A program made the translations under genes and the position numbers. Below the pieces are notes generated by a model that was not told the origin of the DNA, did no database searches, and was given only the letters and a program-made list of their open reading frames with translations. This document shows positions 6,436-8,272 of a DNA stretch of 8,272 nt, in pieces; the stretch's first letter is position 1; the number at the start of each line of letters is the position of its first letter. The DNA is from RGIG3009 sp045595445 (GTDB taxonomy: Bacteria > Bacillota > Clostridia > Oscillospirales > Acutalibacteraceae). Location of the stretch: positions 1 to 8,272 of the forward strand of contig JAZOAK010000059.1 in assembly GCA_045595445.1 (NCBI GenBank), in the 5' to 3' direction.

Positions 6436-7524
6436 TCAAACTTTGTCGTCATACATTTCCATTGCTTTGGAAATGTCATCAAAGCTGTTGCATTTTCCAT
6501 TTTTAACGTAAAGATATGATGTTGTCATACCGCTTACAAGGCAACTCTTTACGTCCAGACCTGCAAGAAGGCCTGCGCAGAAGCCTGAATTAAAGTTATC
6601 TCCACCGCCCGTGGTCTTTTTCGGCTTCTCACACAGAATCCCCTGCATCTCTACCTCACCGCCATCATATACGGCAGCCGAGCTGTCAACCGGATGAATG
6701 ATGACTGTACCTATGCCGGAGAATTCCTTAATTACTCTTGCAATAGACAAGGACCCCTCGTATTCACCCTCACACAAAACCGAGTGCATTACCATTGATT
6801 CGCTCTTGTTAAGCCCAAGATATGTGGGCGCATACTGGCTGTAACGGCCGAACATTTTAAGAGCCGCTTTTATTTCGTTGGGAGATCTTTTAGCACAGTC
6901 TGCGATATCAATGTATATCTTTCTGTCCTTGTTTTTGAGCTTGGGCATTACCACTTCAAGAAATTTTTCATATATTTCGTGGAAATGAACAAGGTAACTC
7001 CAATTCACAAGAGTAATAATATCCGCATCTTCAAAATATTTCACCATTTCGTCAACGCTGACACGCTCTATCAAATCATTCCAAGTAAACTTGCTGATTT
7101 CCTTGATATTACTCATAATTATTTTTCCGTCTTCGAACTCAAACAGATACGAATATCCGGGCTCACCGACAGTTATCGTCTTACAATTTTTATGCAAATC
7201 AAACACGGGGTTCATTTCGGGATAGCCGAGAGTGCCCACGCAAGTACAGTTTACACCCATGTTTGCAAGTCCGTTGATATAGTGAGGTCCGCAACCGCCG
7301 AAATCTGTCTTTTCAAAAACAAGCTCAATATTGCCACTTATCCCCGCAAGGCTTGATACCTTTTCCCCGAATTTATCAATAGTGGGATAGTATGTGCACG
7401 TGTTCTCATCTGCACGTGTCTTAACAGGCTTTACAACATAATCAATAAACCCGTCAAACCCAACACTGACATTCTTCGACTGTACAAGTTCCTTTTTTTC
7501 TCTAAACTGCTGTGAATACTTCAT
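6436..7524 (-). CDS. PfkB-family (ribokinase-like) carbohydrate kinase (362 aa)
   Basis: Transfers phosphate from ATP to a sugar or related small molecule in the cytoplasm; the substrate cannot be named. The ribokinase fold is shown by the substrate-binding start GFDGFID (22-28), the glycine-rich FGGCGPHYINGLANMG (75-90, PfkB signature 1 region) and KTTGGGDNFNSGFCAGLLAG (303-322, signature 2), with the anion-hole glycines and catalytic base D309. Signature 2 departs from the usual DTxGAGD at its first position, where there is Lys. N303-like contacts to nucleotide cannot be judged by eye. Its length is slightly above the roughly 300-330 usual for the family. I chose ATG 7524 because GGAGAG (7531-7536) lies 6 nt upstream; the longer open frame starting at 7602 would run through the promoter. 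It has its own promoter and terminator. It may phosphorylate a sugar released by the GH20 enzyme, but it is not co-transcribed with it. Confidence 0.9.
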   Translation of the reverse strand: MKYSQQFREKKELVQSKNVSVGFDGFIDYVVKPVKTRADENTCTYYPTIDKFGEKVSSLAGISGNIELVFEKTDFGGCGPHYINGLANMGVNCTCVGTLGYPEMNPVFDLHKNCKTITVGEPGYSYLFEFEDGKIIMSNIKEISKFTWNDLIERVSVDEMVKYFEDADIITLVNWSYLVHFHEIYEKFLEVVMPKLKNKDRKIYIDIADCAKRSPNEIKAALKMFGRYSQYAPTYLGLNKSESMVMHSVLCEGEYEGSLSIARVIKEFSGIGTVIIHPVDSSAAVYDGGEVEMQGILCEKPKKTTGGGDNFNSGFCAGLLAGLDVKSCLVSGMTTSYLYVKNGKCNSFDDISKAMEMYDDKV

Positions 7525-7530
7525 GTTTTT

Positions 7531-7536
7531 CTCTCC
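7531..7536 (-). promoter_or_regulatory. Ribosome binding site deciding the PfkB start
   Basis: GGAGAG lies 6 nt before ATG 7524 on the minus strand. It marks this Met, rather than one 26 codons upstream, as the translation start. Confidence 0.8.
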
Positions 7537-7573
7537 AAAAAATAAATTATTGATATCTAAGCTTACATAACGG

Positions 7574-7602
7574 ATTATACTAATAAACAGCCCAAATGTC
7601 AA
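7574..7602 (-). promoter_or_regulatory. Perfect consensus sigma-A promoter of the PfkB gene
   Basis: On the minus strand TTGACA (7602-7597), a 17-bp spacer and TATAAT (7579-7574) match all twelve consensus bases. Transcription should start near 7567, leaving a leader of about 43 nt. No riboswitch-like fold or clear operator is seen in that leader. Confidence 0.88.
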
Positions 7603-7647
7603 TTAAAGTAGCCGTTTTTCTATTTTCGGATTGTTTTGACGCTACAA

Positions 7648-7672
7648 GTTATTCGCCCTTCGGGCTCATAAC
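7648..7672. repeat. Short inverted repeat with GA/GA internal loop
   Basis: GTTAT-GA-GCCC-GAA-GGGC-GA-ATAAC on the minus strand is a near-perfect palindrome of 25 bases. The outer arms GTTAT/ATAAC and inner arms GCCC/GGGC pair, while the two GA steps face each other and could form tandem sheared G-A pairs in RNA. It lies just upstream of the PfkB promoter and has no T run, so it is not a standard terminator. It could be a protein-binding site or a dispersed intergenic repeat. Confidence 0.5.
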
Positions 7673-7705
7673 CCACAAGTAGGAGCACAAACTTATCCAT
7701 AACGG

Positions 7706-7743
7706 AAGAAATCCGCAACCGCAAAAGCGATTTCGGATTTCTT
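7706..7743. repeat. Long intergenic hairpin downstream of the P-loop kinase gene
   Basis: Two 17-base arms (7706-7722 and 7727-7743) around an AAAA/TTTT loop pair at all but one position, with one wobble on the minus strand: AAGAAATCCG closes with CGGATTTCTT and inner ATCGC with GCGGT. It lies about 60 nt after the kinase stop. There is no T run after it, so termination would be weak; a dispersed repeat, an mRNA 3'-end stabiliser or the remnant of a small mobile element are alternatives. Confidence 0.55.
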
Positions 7744-7804
7744 TGGCACGTCGCACCGAAAAAGATATCAAGGTTGCAACCAACAAACAAATCGGAATTT
7801 GCTG

Positions 7805-8272
7805 CTATAAATCAATATTGATTTCGTACTTATCTTCAATAAGTATATAGTTCACATTATACTTCTGTGCGAGGTCTAACATTTCTGCATTATCTGCCAA
7901 CACACTCTCCATTGTACACCATTCATCATCCAAACGGTTTTCAATGGTATTTGCATATTTCTTTATGTCAGCAAAGTGGTTTCTGATATATTCTTCACTC
8001 ATTACGAGGCAGAAATATTTAATGTTTTCAAGATATTCAGAGTCAAAGTCCTTTTGCCAAGCGAACGGGATATAGCAACCTTCAACAATTAAGTTCTGAT
8101 TATTCTCAATAGCAGTTTTTATTATTTCACGAACAATCGGCCACAAGTATTCGGTTAATTCATTATCATCCATAGGGGTAAGTTCTGTGTTGCCGCTACG
8201 AATTAAACCCATTTTTAGATGGTCTATTGAAAGATAGGGGTATTTATATTTTTCAAGCAGTTTTTGAGCAAG
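7805..8272 (-). CDS. Small P-loop kinase (AAA_33/adenylate-kinase-like), 5' end outside the window
   Basis: The frame is open from the window edge (8272) to a TAG stop at 7807-7805, giving 155 visible residues. It clearly continues upstream: the first visible residues LAQKLLEKY are the helix that normally follows a Walker A GxxxxGK(T/S), which must lie just beyond the edge. Also visible are YLSIDHLKMGLIRSG (14-28), a typical substrate/nucleotide segment of small kinases, the Walker B-like strand NLIVEGCYIP (59-68), an Arg/Lys-containing lid-like part near RNHFADIKKYANTIENR (97-113), and a closing strand YILIED (140-149 region). Proteins of this kind are commonly labelled 2-phosphoglycerate kinase, adenylate kinase or ATP-binding protein, mostly without proof, so the substrate is not assigned. 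The internal Met at 8212 is not the start. By eye the gene is more A/T-rich than the GH20 region. Confidence 0.82.
   Translation of the reverse strand, partial: LAQKLLEKYKYPYLSIDHLKMGLIRSGNTELTPMDDNELTEYLWPIVREIIKTAIENNQNLIVEGCYIPFAWQKDFDSEYLENIKYFCLVMSEEYIRNHFADIKKYANTIENRLDDEWCTMESVLADNAEMLDLAQKYNVNYILIEDKYEINIDL

Larger units (their letters stand above)
7525..7804. other. 280-bp intergenic region between the P-loop kinase and PfkB genes
   Basis: This gap holds the two hairpins (7706-7743 and 7648-7672), the PfkB promoter and its leader. I see no open frame with a credible ribosome binding site on either strand, and no tRNA or known riboswitch pattern. Confidence 0.6.

Noticed and set aside
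7525..7602. 26-codon N-terminal extension of the PfkB kinase
   Set aside because: It would begin at the -35 box and include the -10 box and the ribosome binding site; the extra residues match nothing at a PfkB N terminus.
7809..7824. Perfect 16-base palindrome AAATCAATATTGATTT
   Set aside because: It lies in A/T-rich coding sequence at the end of the kinase gene, has no T run and no loop; probably chance.
7805..8212. A complete 135-residue protein starting at the Met at 8212
   Set aside because: The frame stays open to the window edge, and the upstream 20 codons match the helix after Walker A of small P-loop kinases, so this Met is internal.
1..8272. CRISPR array, transposase, integrase, tRNA or rRNA
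   Set aside because: No regularly spaced direct repeats, transposase or integrase motifs, cloverleaf or rRNA-like segments were seen on either strand.

Overview
The window looks like a chromosomal segment of a low-to-mid-GC Gram-positive bacterium, most likely a gut Clostridia-type Firmicute. The grounds are the strong purine-rich Shine-Dalgarno sites (AGGAGG, GGGAGG, GGAGAG) about 6-9 nt from ATG, near-consensus sigma-A promoters, intrinsic terminators with U tracts, and the protein families present. This placement is inference; there is no rRNA or phylogenetic marker. All six protein genes I accept lie on the minus strand, so transcription runs from high to low coordinates. I see no tRNA, rRNA, insertion sequence or CRISPR array.

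Layout in transcription order: (1) 8272-7805, the 3' part of a small P-loop kinase whose start and Walker A lie outside the window. (2) A 280-bp gap with two hairpins and a consensus promoter. (3) 7524-6436, a PfkB-family carbohydrate kinase followed by a hairpin terminator. (4) A 190-bp gap with a perfect TTGACA-17-TATAAT promoter, plus a possible tiny plus-strand RNA ending at the same terminator. (5) 6237-4063, a 724-residue helical protein of no family I recognise, with a TPR-like middle and a C-terminal RNPPAH motif typical of HEPN domains. It is monocistronic, with its own promoter and terminator. (6) 3919-2462 and 2437-1361, a two-gene operon of a GH20 beta-N-acetylhexosaminidase and an SGNH/CE2-like esterase 24 bp apart, closed by a perfect terminator. 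(7) 1179 to beyond position 1, an M28-type aminopeptidase-like protein with an inserted PA-like domain, under its own near-consensus promoter.

The GH20 enzyme, the esterase, the M28-like protein and the sugar kinase all lack a recognisable signal peptide. The simplest reading is cytoplasmic breakdown of imported amino-sugar-containing, O-acetylated oligosaccharides or glycopeptides, with the kinase feeding released sugar into metabolism. No transporter or regulator is visible here, so this link is inference. The feature most worth a second look is the 724-residue protein with the HEPN-like C terminus; it could be a stand-alone RNase-type effector, but its neighbours do not form an obvious defence island.
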